In this document: in pieces, positions 45,813-58,300 of the stretch
Layout of the letters: every line of letters starts with the position of its first letter
Numbering within the stretch: the first letter of the stretch is position 1
Assembly: GCA_950295325.1 (NCBI GenBank)
Contig: OX485806.1
Location: 23,004,001 to 23,068,000 of the forward strand
DNA: 64,000 nucleotides
DNA from: Polytrichum commune
Taxonomy: Eukaryota; Streptophyta; Polytrichopsida; Polytrichales; Polytrichaceae
Reading direction: 5' to 3'
Translations under genes and position numbers: made by a program
Notes under the pieces: generated by a model
What the model was told of the DNA's origin: nothing
Seen by the model: the letters and a program-made list of their open reading frames with translations, nothing else
Databases searched by the model: none

Positions 45813-45897
45813 GTTGCCACTAATGATAGGAGCCGTTTGTGTCACCCACACCAGTGAGTATGGTGAGAGACGAATGGCTCCTACCAATAGTGGCAAC
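45813..45897. repeat. Small inverted repeat
   Basis: Arms of 31 bp at 45813-45843 and 45867-45897 pair at about 26 positions; both contain GGCTCCT or its complement next to AGTGGCAAC. The loop is about 23 bases. Probably a small foldback element. Confidence 0.55.
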
Positions 45898-46986
45898 TTT
45901 TAAAGTTGGTTTGGATAGTGAGGGCCACTAAATGTAACCAATGTTGCTCAGAGTTGTAGATTGATTGGCTTGCACTAGTAAAGGTGGGCTATAAGATGAT
46001 TAAATCCCATACATAGTAGTAGAACCTTGACTGCATGCTCGAAGACTTTCACCATTGATGACCAAACCACAAACAATTTGGTTTTGATCGATTGATAAAG
46101 CTTACCACAACTTGTTTTGACAAAGCTTGCATGTCACACAAACAAAGCTATAAAAAAACTGCTCGTTTTGAGTCTTGGGATATACATACCGAAGATAAAT
46201 GATTCTATATCACATCTCTTATGCAAAGGTAATTAATGAGAAAGTAGTGCCCCATCCACCCTCCCGGGTATCTCTTTGTGTGCCACTGACTCCAATGTAG
46301 CCAAACCCATCTTTACTTAAGGTACAATTTACATTTTTCATGAAGGCAAGTAAGCTAAACCCCCCTACTTGTATAGTAGAGTCACCCCAACAGGAGCATT
46401 AAAATATCTTACTTTACATACAAATGCACACAAAATAATTAACTTTTAATGCACCCAAAAATAATCCAAGTAATGTGAAACAAGACATATCAGGTTCATC
46501 ATTGCATCAACCTATCACTGCATCCTTTTCAAGCCACCACTTTTAATAATTAGCCATTTTGAGTTCACACACGGAATTCATTCTACTCCTAGTCTAATGT
46601 AACGATGCATTATTTATAACATTCAGTGTCACTTACTATTTAAAATTACGCAACGCAATAACTTTTTACTATAGACTATAGCTTACACTTTCAATGACTA
46701 ACTTTTTACTATAGACTCTAGCTTACGCTTCGGGTGAACAATGACTCACTCCCGAAATGGAATGAATTAATGCGTGGCACATCATTTTGCCATGCTCGTG
46801 TTCGCTTAATAGAAATGATTTGATTTTAGTAGATTTTCTCCCACATTTAGCACTATGGGTGAGGAGGTTCATCCAACAGATGGATGAAACAGATGGATGA
46901 GAGCCGCCATTAGTGAGTTACTAGAGTGAACGAGACGTATACAGCAGGCGCTGCATGTGAGGAGCCGACCAAAAAAGTCCCTCTGT
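45898..46986. other. Intergenic region upstream of SEC8
   Basis: No gene is recognised. A tandem pair of about 38 bp sits at 46660-46735 (ACTTTTTACTATAGACT repeated), and GATGGATGA words recur near 46876-46900. Confidence 0.4.
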
Positions 46987-47234
46987 CCTCTACGCCCCTG
47001 TCAGATACCCCCATTATTGCCCAAATCTTCACAAAATAAATACTTCATCCCCTGAAAATCAGATTGTTTCGTAGATCTTCTCCCGGTTCCTCTCGGCCCT
47101 TAAGCTGGCTCATCCTCTACGTCCTTGTAAGATTTCCCAATCATTGGGAAGATATTCACATTAGCAACAGTTTACCCCTCCAAATCATTTGGTTTCCTAG
47201 ATCTTCTCCCGCTTCCTTTCAACCCCTGGAGCTT
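46987..47234 (+). repeat. Tandem duplication of about 124 bp at the presumed SEC8 leader
   Basis: Unit 1 (46987-47110) and unit 2 (47111-47234) share CCTCTACG, TTTCGTAGATCTTCTCCCGGTTCCT against TTTCCTAGATCTTCTCCCGCTTCCT, and AGCTxGCTC at the ends. The pyrimidine-rich composition fits a promoter or 5' UTR. Confidence 0.7.
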
Positions 47235-49349
47235 AGCTCGTCTCGCAGCTATGGTGTCCTGACGCCTTCGTTTTCTGAGCGTTTCGTGTCTCGAGACACG
47301 ATTTGCGGACGTTTTCCGGTACTGAGCGACCAATTTCGCAGCGTATTAGAGCCTTCTACACATGCTTAAGAAATCTCTCTTTTTAACCACGCATTTTGGT
47401 TTTGTATTTTGCGTTTTAGAGCCCCTTTCGGAGGTTCGGGAGTGCAGCGGAGGTTGGGACGAGAATTGTATCTGCAGGATATTGTTTGAGAAAGTGAGTT
47501 GCATTGGCATTTCTGGAGCATTTAATACTGGTTGTTAGATATTTTCGTATTTTGAGACAAGGTCCTTAGACCTGTATGATATCATGTGCGACTCGTTCGT
47601 TTAATAGGCTTAGTGTGATCCTCGCTCGCTCGCTCGTGCGTCCGTCGTGGCGAGGAATTTCGTATACGTCTCTGTTTTCTCCTTTTCGGAATCCATCAAG
47701 ACCCGATGATTTCTGTGCGTTCACTTGTCTAGTTGAAACAAAATCGTGCAGTTGAAAATTGTGGTTCTTGCCTTTGAGTGCAGTTGTGGAGTATTGTGTG
47801 TTCCTTCCTTCTTTATCGACTTGCTTTGCCAGCAGAGGAATGCTCGTGTGATCTGATATTCTAACGAGTAGGAAGTCTAGGTGCTAGCTGGTTAAATCAG
47901 ATAATACCTGTATGTTTGTGGTGAATTTTTAGTCTCTTACAAGACGAGCCTAGAGAATTCTATTTGTATATGTTTCTTGGTTTGTAAACCCTGATGTAAG
48001 CTTCTTCTAGCTAGTGCATAACGCTCTCTGGACTTCCGGTCACCAGAAGTGATGAAGAGAAGCTAGAATTGATGCTACCATTCTTTGCTGATGATGAGAA
48101 AACAACTTAGCTTACAAGTACACGCAAGAGAGTGGATATCCATTGAGGACTAGAAGTGTCGATGAAGACTGAGTAAGTTGCTTGTTGCAGGCGTATGATT
48201 AAAAGTTTCTGCTAGAGTGTGCTTATGGTCGTGCTCCGGCAGCAATTTGGACATCACGCAAGGGGTGCAAATAGGTAATGTGTTTGAGAAACTCAACCTT
48301 CATCGCTCTTTTTACAGCTCGAGGTGTCGAAGTCAGAGGAAAGAGGACCGACATTCAAGGCTGAACTAAACTCTCCAGCATTGCCCGAAACCTTCAAAAC
48401 AAAATAAAATTTTCCACGGTCGGTGAAGAAAGGGACGAGTCGTCGAGAATAGAAAGAGTTTGCTGGAAAGTGGAAGGGAGGCCGCGCCATGGAGGACAGA
48501 AGGATATCGTGAGGTTTATGCATGACCAGGTGGCAAAATGGCAGCAGATCCGGCTGGAGCATTGGATTGGGATGTAGGAACTCCAGCCATTCTACTCTTG
48601 TCATGCATTCTTTCCTATATTTGTTCCTAATGAAGCCAATCCATTGTATTGTTGACGTATCACACCAGTTGCTGGCCATGTCGGACTAAAAATTCCATTG
48701 CACTTTGGCAACTGTGCAAATGTTTGTCGATTGGTTTGTTAGTCGTGGATAATCACTGGAATGCTGGCAATACTAGGGGACTAATCCGCTTCCACCATGC
48801 TTTCCGTTCACCTTGGTCCCTTCCTCATCACTGATCCATTGCTCCCAATAATTCCAAATGGTACAACACATAGTTCATGAAGAAGAATTCACATTGCTCC
48901 CAATAATTCCAAATGTTACAATACATATTTCATGAAGAAGGAATTTCAGCAACATATATTTTTTCACCGCTTTTACCTTTTCGTAGGGCGGTTAAATTGA
49001 TAGGTACATTGAGTGCTTTTGGCAACTGAGGAAACGAAAGGAAAGGTGCGGAATGCATCATTCACCGTAAAAATAGGTCGTCAAGAAATCAATGTCGTCT
49101 AAGCATGAAATATATCTTTGGAGAGAAATTATGTTGCTGTGAGAGCAAATCTCGGTGTTCAATTACACACCCTTATTTTCTCTTTCAAGCTACAAGATTC
49201 TCTTATTTTCTCTTAATTAAACAGTGTATATAATGTAGTGGTGAGTTTTGTTGTCTGGTCCAGCTTGAGCATCATCAAACTGTATAACCCTTTCAGATTG
49301 ACACAGGAACGTTTCGCTCAAGATTGTCACTTACGCCAGGGATGTTACA
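47235..49349 (+). other. Presumed SEC8 5' leader and first intron region
   Basis: Plus-strand sequence of about 2.1 kb between the duplicated leader and the first recognised SEC8 exon. It probably holds untranslated exon sequence and an intron. I looked for the short N-terminal SEC8 exon (family start MGxFxxLP) and did not find it. The minus frame 48293-48679 is not convincing. Confidence 0.4.
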
Positions 49350-52300
49350 ATGCAGATTGTGAAGGCGCAACTCGACAGCATAGATGATACATGGAAACAG
49401 CCTCGGTTTGACTCCTTGCCGCATGTGGTGGAAGTTATAACGTCCCCAAATGTTCAAGCTGCTGTGGAGAGGTTGAGGGAAACCCGAGATGCTATTGAGG
49501 AACTTGTCGATGGTGTTGTGAGGATCTATCATAATGGGTTCAATAAGGCTATACACAATTACTCTCAGGTTCGTCTTGTACCCCTTTGGAAGTATTACCA
49601 TTCGACTTCATTTATGAAACTGGACTACTCATCCGAGTTGGAGCAAATTGTTTGCAAATCGTCTACATTCTGGGAAATCGCATAGCATCGTCGCAGAGAC
49701 TACACAAGACCTGCAAACCACTTCCTCGTCCCTTTAGGCAACTTCAACTCTCTTAATTGTGATACTAATTTTCTCTTATCTCAATCCTCGGAGAAGAGGA
49801 AGAAATTTTTTTAGGGGGAAAATTGTGTTTCTCCATGTTCTGGTCAAATTTAGTGTAGTCTTTTACACATTGAGACGCAGTGTTGTGATTCTGGAGCAGA
49901 AGGTCTGTGTGACCTGTAATTTGTCTTAAAGTGTTACAGTCACTCTCCTATTTTCTTATATCTGCGTCTGCATCTGCCTGAGTTGTGTTGGGGATGCTTG
50001 TCCAAGGGGTGCAGATTTTGAGGGTCTTCAGAGATTCTGCAGGAAGCTTAGATGGTTTGAAAGAGGATTTGGGAGCGGCTCGTAAGCTGCTAGGAGCTCG
50101 CCACAAGCTACTACAGCAACAGTGGTCTCGATCAGTGACACTACGTCATGTCATATCTTTACTAGATCAAATTGACAAAGTCGCGCAGGTTAGTGATATT
50201 GGCTTCCTATCCAAATCTGTTTCTCCACTAGTTGAGGAAATGCCTGCACTAGATTTATTAGCATTCAAATCAAGTAGTCATATTATATTCCTCGTTCTTC
50301 ACACAATCTCTGCAGGCCAGTTCTTATATATACAGCTGTCTCGATTCCATGTTCTCATATGAATATAATATATCTGGGAGCCACTTTAAGCAAATGTTCT
50401 GATTGACCTGATATTTTGCTAAACAATGGGGTTGAAATTGATGAGCAGTAATGTTAAAGACTTGAGCTGCACATATTATTGTAGACCTTCCTTTGGCCTT
50501 TACATTATAATTGTCACTCAATGAGGTCTTCCTATTGAGCATTAGGTGATACTGAGAAATATACATTGAATAGGTGCCAGCGCGGATTGAAAGACTGGCA
50601 GCAGAGAAGCGTTATTATGCAGCCGTTCAGCTTCATCTGCAATCCATCAGTATGCTGGACCGAGAAGGCATTCAGTCGGTACGAATAAGCCTTCACTGGC
50701 CCAAAGTGGCAAGCAGTTTCAGATTAATTGCAGCTGCTTGGGTTACTGACTGTGGCCTTCAATCAACTTAGATTTATAGCAGACAAACTTGTAATCTTTG
50801 GATGAAGGTTGACCATCAGACAGTCAGTTGGTCAATAATCCGATTTTTATGCACTTTGTTTGAATCTGTGCTCTATGGGTTGTTTGTGAAACCTCAGCCT
50901 TTTTTTGGGGGGGTAGGGGGAGGGGGGGGGGGGGGGGGTTGTTCCAATAGTTGAAGTCAATATAGACTGAAAATGAGCTCACCTCTGGATGTTAGCCTGA
51001 AGTGGCTCTAGGAAGTTCAAGGCGGATGGTGATCCACCTAGTATCGACACTGTCCCTTGCTGGTACGGGCTTCTCTTCTTATAATAACTGATTAGTTGAG
51101 TGATGCAGGTAGGTGCACTTCAGGATGTCCGTGCAGAGTTAGCAAAACTTTGTGGAGTACTTTTCTCTAAGGTTACTGAAGATCTACATCTTCATCTTTA
51201 CAACAGGGGTGATTACAGGTGTGTTTCAATTTCCATCTTGCACATGTCTTTTATGTACCAGATCTTACTTCAATTTCATTGTGCACATCTCTTACTATGT
51301 ATTGAGTGTTTTTTGTTTAATATTGCACTCTGTTCATATTTTACTTGATGCAATAGTGAGGACATTGGGATTAGTCCTGTGTATTAATTGCTGCTCATAC
51401 AGCTGAAGGCATTTCCTTATTTGATTGTAAGATGTGTTTTCTTATTTTTAACATTTTGTATACATAGCTCATGCTTCCTCTCGATGTCCAGGATTCTACA
51501 TAATTATAATTTTCCTTGTAGTTACAGCTATTGGTTTTCTTGGCATGGTTATGGTTATAGTGCACTTTATGTGGAATGCGAACGTCTTTTTATTGATAAG
51601 CAAGTGATGGTGGGGTATTTGGGAGCAGCATGAACTTGGCCATTGTGCATGAAAAGGATGATGACATTTCAAGCATTGTTCCAGCTCTAGTTCCTGCTGT
51701 TGGAAACTTACACCCTGTCTCGCGGCGCACCCGGACTTTGACTCGCAATTCATCTTATATTTCCACTGTGGATCGACGCCCTCCCTCCAGTATTGATGGG
51801 TGTGTGACGCATACTATTTCATACTTTACAATATTTCTGTCCCCTTGTCATTTTTTGGTAGTATCAGGAAATTGAAGGGCTAGATAAGGCTGGAAACGTA
51901 CATTGAGTAAAAAACAAGTAAAAAAAGTGTAGGCGAGTCAATGAGAATGTAGTAGAATTGGAAATCAAAGACTGTTGGTTGATCATATGAGGGAACAAAC
52001 ATATTTTTCCATATTTGGTACTAAACTATGAAGTTCTGACCAATGGAGTGATGCACCTCATGGGGTTCCATTGAAACGGGCTTATGAATAGGCAATCAGC
52101 AGATCCTGAAATAGCAAATGGTTCAGAAAATGCGGATGTCTCCCTGGATGGTGTAAAAGGGTCGAGCAATGGAAACGAAGATGCTGTAAGCAAGGAGAGC
52201 AAAGATGCAGCTCGTGTCCTTCCTTTGTGGCTGGCTGATGCCACACCAAATGACTTCACGGTGGGTGATTGGCTGACGCAATATGTAATGAATAATACTC

Positions 52301-55300
52301 AACGGTATCTAATGATTTTCAGGCTCGATAGCTGTCTACTAAATAGCAAGGACATGGCGTTGACACTAGAGTATCTTAGCTGATCCTCTGTTCCCATGGC
52401 CATGGAAATTACTTGATATGATGCCCGGATGACAGGTTGCAAAGTTTTATCACCGACTAGCCAGAGAAGAGATTATGTGAAACTGGTCTGGCAAGTAAGA
52501 ATAAAGTTAGATTGGAAGTATTGACCAAGAGAACTTCTTGAAGAACAAATTAGTTAAGGCCAGTATTTAGCTCACCTTACTTTACTAGGTTTGCAGGCTA
52601 AGTCTTGTGGCGCAATCTCCGTGTTGTCCCTCTATCAGACCTAAATGATATGATATTTCCAGTTATTAGATTGCAGTTCTGATTGAAGGGTGGAAAATAC
52701 CATCGCATAACAATTCAAGACAGTTAACTGTCAATAATGGTGTACTGATTTTATGTGGATCTGATTGATGATTGTTATTATTGTGAGTTTTTCAGTCCAG
52801 AAATGATGTGGATTTTAAACCTCTACTCGACTCCCTAGTGTGAAGGTTAATCATGTAGTTGATGACTTGGTCAGGATGATTAATGTAGCTTCTTACTAAT
52901 GTGCAGGAGTCCATATTGAAAAGTGATGCACCATCAGGGGTGAAGTATCTGCAGACCATGGTGGAGTGCCTTGCCTTACTGGGCAAGGTGCCAGCTGGAG
53001 GTTCCATAATCAGGTTGATAGTTGTGAACACACCTTGTTATGAAGTATTTCCATGCGCTTGGATAAAATTCAGTAGAGAAGTGAAAGTGATTTGTGATGT
53101 ATAAATTGGTTCGTTTGAGGAACTTTGTCCTGCACATCTTGTGAGGAGGGGATAAAATTCAGGCATGCTGGAAGTCTTTTTTTTTCGTTGCTGTGCTGTC
53201 TAAGGTGATGACTTTATGTGTGGGTTCTTAGTTGCAAAGTGCAGGACTAGGTTCGTTTGTTGAATTCTTCTGGGGGGTGCTCACAAAAGTCACACTTCTT
53301 GGCGAAGTGTTCTGAAGAGTATTAGGATTCTAGCAATCAAAGATTGTGACAATATTTGAAAGCTTACCAAATGAATTTTGTCTTGACCACAGTCAAAGGC
53401 TGCGACCGACAGTGCATGAGATGATTATTTCAGAGATCAAGTCGCGGGCTGTAGCTATTGAGGCCTCCAGACCTCGTGTTGATCAGGTTCAGAAACTCTT
53501 GAAATCCAGCAGTATGGGAAAACATCTCACGGGAGCACAGAAGAATGGGAAGAATGGTAGCTTCTTTGGTGCGGAGCCTGGACCTATGGCCAAGATTCAA
53601 ATTGCAGCTCAAGAGCTTCTTGAGTCAGTACTTGCGTTGGTCTTGCAAATTCTTGGTAAGGATCTCAATTTGTCCAAACACTATTCTGGACTGTTTCAAT
53701 ATAACTTTCAGTTGGAATACTCTTTGCTTATGGACCTGGCTCAGGTCGATTGTGGAGCCTGACTCCATATTTGAGTGCTTGATATCTTCCATCTGAAAGT
53801 ACTAAGAAGCAGACCCAGAAGTGAATGTGAAAGGAACACAACTATTCAGATATGTATCAGAGAAGGAAGTTTAGCTAACTGGTTGTGTTTTATGTTTGGG
53901 AGTGTAGAGAATCATGTTGTGGTGGGGCAACTTATGGAGGAGAAAAAAGAAGCTGCTCAGCTCTCAAATGGTCACAGTCCATGGAGTGGTGATGCGGATG
54001 CAAATCAACCAGGAGGCAACTACAGTCTGGGAGGTGTCCTCACAGTCATTCAGGTCTCATTATACTTTATCAAATTTTCATTATTCATTCATCTAAATTT
54101 GATATTTCATTATTCATTCCATCAGTGTAACAGATGTCCCTAAGTTATCTAATTGATGAAATGCCCGTGTGAGTGAAGTCCTTGTTTGTTGACTGGCCCT
54201 TTATTTAATTATTTATTTAAGACGTTTCTTGACCTTGTTGGTTATTAAATCTAATTTAATCTTCTGCAATGTAGAGAAAATAATTCTCACCTTCTACTTT
54301 TGCTGCATGTGAGCTGGAAAACAGTGTATTTGGATTGTCCTTGATAAACAGTGAGTTTGTCACTGACAAAAATTTGGAAAAAATGACTACGCATCCAGAG
54401 CGAGTGTCAGCAGCTGATATGTGATATACTGCGTGCTACTCCTGATGCTGCTTCAGCTGATGCAGCAGCGCAAACTGCTCGGCTTGCCAGCAAGACTGCT
54501 CCTCTCAATTTCAGGTATATTTGACACTCAAGGTGAAAATATGACTAACGTAGCACTCTGGTTAGGAAGAAACAGCATTTTTGTTTATATATACTTTTGA
54601 GATTTATTGCAGGCGAGCCATTCAATGTGTTCTTTTTTTATTCGCAAATCCTAAGACTACTTTTGATGCAATCCTGTCAGTAGGACACTTTGTTGAGAAT
54701 AAAACGAATGTCATTTGTATTGAAGATTGGACTACATAAATGTACTTGTTCAAGTGGTTGTGCTGAGAAGCTCATGGGCGTGTAATGGTACCTGATGGTT
54801 TCAGGAATGCATTTGGAGTCAAAAACAAGGAGGAGAGGTATGCAGGGGTCTGATCTGCAGTTCATTTCAAACTTGTATTGTAGAATACTGGAAAAAGGGA
54901 TGTTTGATGATGTGGTAGATGCAGTTTTTACGATGCAGACTGCTGGTCACTGATGTGTGCGTTCTTTACATGGTAACATGTATACATCTGACATTCTTAT
55001 TGCTGACGGTGCAGCAATGGAGGTTCTGAGGAAGGCTTGTCATTTGCGTTCCGCTTTACTGATACTGTTCTTACGCCACCTGGTGAGTTCCTTCAATTCT
55101 TCTTACACACTTTCTAGCTAGACACACCAGGCCTCAATTCTTTTTATCTAGTGGCAGTTATTGACCCTCCTCTGTACTGGATTCATGCAGTTTTTGGAGC
55201 ATATAGATATCTTTGAAACTCCAGATGTAGTTCCTGCCCCCTTCTCAATTTTTCTGGCACTCTTTATTATGAAAAAATTGTATGGTCCTGGTGCTATCAA

Positions 55301-58300
55301 CACATAATTGTTTTTCTGCATTAATTCTACCATCTTGAACTTCTGTTTGTAGTGAGAGAGAAACTTACATACAGCGGATTACAATGCAGGGCAAGGTGAA
55401 CTGGTAAGGAGTGACAGCCTCCGGCACGGTCGCAACCGCAGGAATACACCGGCTTCACAAGAAGGCTATGGTACAGGTGCTGTGCTTGCAGAGCGTGGAA
55501 TTTACCTGACTTCTGCAGTGTACCGCCCTGTTCTTCAGGTATTGATTTATGGCATGGTTGTTACTCATACATGGTCTCAAAGTGAGTTTCTTCTACACTA
55601 AATGGGGGCTTGTAGGCGTTTTTGCGCAAGTTGTCTTCATAAAGTGTCCGAGCTCTTCCTTCATCAGTTTTCTTGTCTGAGATCTTAGAGGCTTGGAGAC
55701 ATGTCACTATTTATGCTTACGGTTTTTCTTTCATCAATCATGTGTGAAATATAACTCATATTTCTTTCAATCTATTGATGGTTTTTGTTATTACATTAGC
55801 GCCAATATCTATACGTAATTGTTTTTATTTTTGTGATTGGTCGCAGTTTACAGACAAAGTCGCTTCATTACTTCCGCCAAAATACTCATCCTTGACGTGA
55901 GTGGCAGTTTTTTCTGTATAGCTCATGGAATCTCTTATTTTGACATGTTAACATACAATATTTTCAGTACCTAGTGCTTAGAGGTGTCTGTTGGGTGTAC
56001 AGTAGATTAAGTTGAAATGGCTTGACAATTGCCATTGCTATCAGGAATGATGGACTACAAAGTTTTATTGAAAACTTTGTGAAGAAACAATTTCTACCTA
56101 TTGTACATGTTGACTACCGAACTCGAGTTGCAGATGCTCTTGCAAGTAAGTTTTCACTAAAAGCTCTACAAACACCAGTATAACTAGACTTATCTTTTAC
56201 CTGGAATTGCTTGCCTATTGTATCTGACCAGAGTTGTTTCATATCTACTCATCCACAGTGGTTTATCTCAGGTCCATCTGCTTTCCGTTTAAAAGCTCAT
56301 CCAGGCGCACTTTATGAAACAACTGTGGAGAAGGGTAGGCCGGTTCTGCAGGGGCCAATGGCAGCAAACCTGCTTGTTATTGAAGTATGTGGACACCACC
56401 TTTCATGTTCATCTCGTTGTGTCCTGACATTAATGCAGATGATCCTTAATTTTTGTAGAATGTTTATACCATAAACCGAACATCAATGCGCACTGAATCT
56501 GGGATATATTTTGTGACTTAGCAAGGGATTGCTTTAATGTTGTGATTCTGTGGTGACACTTAGTCACTTTTCAATCGAATCATGGCGCCCCATTTTCACT
56601 CGGTAGAAACACAGGGATGTTCACACTATTTTTTCACTTACACTAATCAATATTCAGTGTAGCTTTCAACCATGAAAAGTTGAGCATCTGCAAAAATCTT
56701 AATTTACTGGAACTTACTTTGAAGCTTTTAATACCTTGGTGACAGTCCAGTCTCATGATGGACCTACGAAGTCTCCACATTCAATTGCATAATAGGAAGG
56801 AATTATACAAGGGAATGAGTATGTACATCACGTTCTCAGTTTTTTATTATTGAGGCGGCTGTCTGAATGTTAATGATACCTCACCAATAGAAGTGGTCTG
56901 CTTTTTGTGCTTCTAGTAAATGAAGCATATTATAGCTTTCTAATTCAAAAAGCGAGTAGCAATATTCGCGTCCATGGGCTAACATGTTTTTGTGTACCAG
57001 GTGTTAGGATGGGCACAAGCAATGCCTATGTATGCGGGTGAGATATTGGAGCTTGTTCAGACTCTTCTCGATCGTACACTTGAACGTTGTCGAGCTGTAT
57101 ATACAGAGGTGAGTGATTACAATGGCAGCATGGAATCCTTGTAGTCATAATGTGTTATTCATTGTTAGTATTTAATTTTTAATTTTTTTATTAATCCATC
57201 CTGAATCGCTTTTCAGTAAATGCTCATAAAGTTCTGAACACTTGCTTATACTTGTGATTCAGTATATCACATATTAGTCTGGAATGCCTAGAATTTGGTT
57301 GGCTAGAAAGTAGAAGACGGGTTGATGTCGACGTGACTTGAATGATCCCAGGGTTCATCACAGAGCACTGTGTACTTCTCATCTTGTGTCCTGGACTTCG
57401 AATGTTCTTAATCCAACTGTACTGTATGTCATTCAAAGAGTACCTATTCTACTGCAGGCTGTCCTGGGCAGCTTGAGCTCAACTGTTATTGGCAGATCGG
57501 ACATCAGCAACCTAATGAAACAGGAGCCAGCGAACCAACTTCTGGAAGCAACTTATCTTAGTCAACTAGGTATAAAGGTCCAACCAGTGAATCCAGTGGA
57601 TATTGAAGGAGCATTAGAAGTCGAAATGGAGTTGAATAATCTGCTACTTAGTCTACGGCCTATCCGACAGGTAACTTGAACTATTCTAACCCAATCTTGT
57701 ACGTCAAAATTATTGAGATGTCAGGATGGTGGTAGTACAGCAGTGCATCAAATTTACTGCCAGCAGATAGTTCCATATAACAACCAAAAATTGCATAGCC
57801 AACTAGGTAAATCTTGAAAATGACCTTTGTTATGCTCCAGTGGTTATTAAACTGTGTCTCCTAGACACGATAGCCTGAAAGCCTAATTTGTTACACTCAC
57901 ATCCTTCTATCATTGGAACCTGAGGTATAAGTAGTGGAAATTCGGAGCTGTAACCTGTCTCTTCCTTGCTTACATCAAATGGAAGGGACTGCGATGTAGC
58001 TGAAATTTCTTTCAGTAGACGCATACAACATGTTGAATTATTTTCTGCTTGTTAAGTGTTGGAATTACATTGCTTTGGCAATATTTCTTTTTCCCTTGGC
58101 AAGAATATGAAGTTTCATTTTTAGCATCAGTAGTTAAACGGCTTTCACCAGGAGTCTGCTCATTTTTATATGGTTTTGTTGTAGTTATGAGATTGCTTGG
58201 TGTGAAACAGGAGCAACTTATATCTGATAATCACAAGCTGGTGCTATTAGCTGCACTCAGTGACTCTTTGGACTTTGTGTCAGAGTCTGTACAGCAGTAA

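Noticed and set aside
48293-48679. 128-codon minus frame upstream of SEC8
   Set aside because: No domain, opposite to the SEC8 transcript and with no splice or promoter support.
53346-53392. TIFESLPNEF peptide resembling the SEC8 N-terminus
   Set aside because: It is intron sequence just before the eighth exon, starts with no ATG, and ends at the acceptor AG; similarity is chance.
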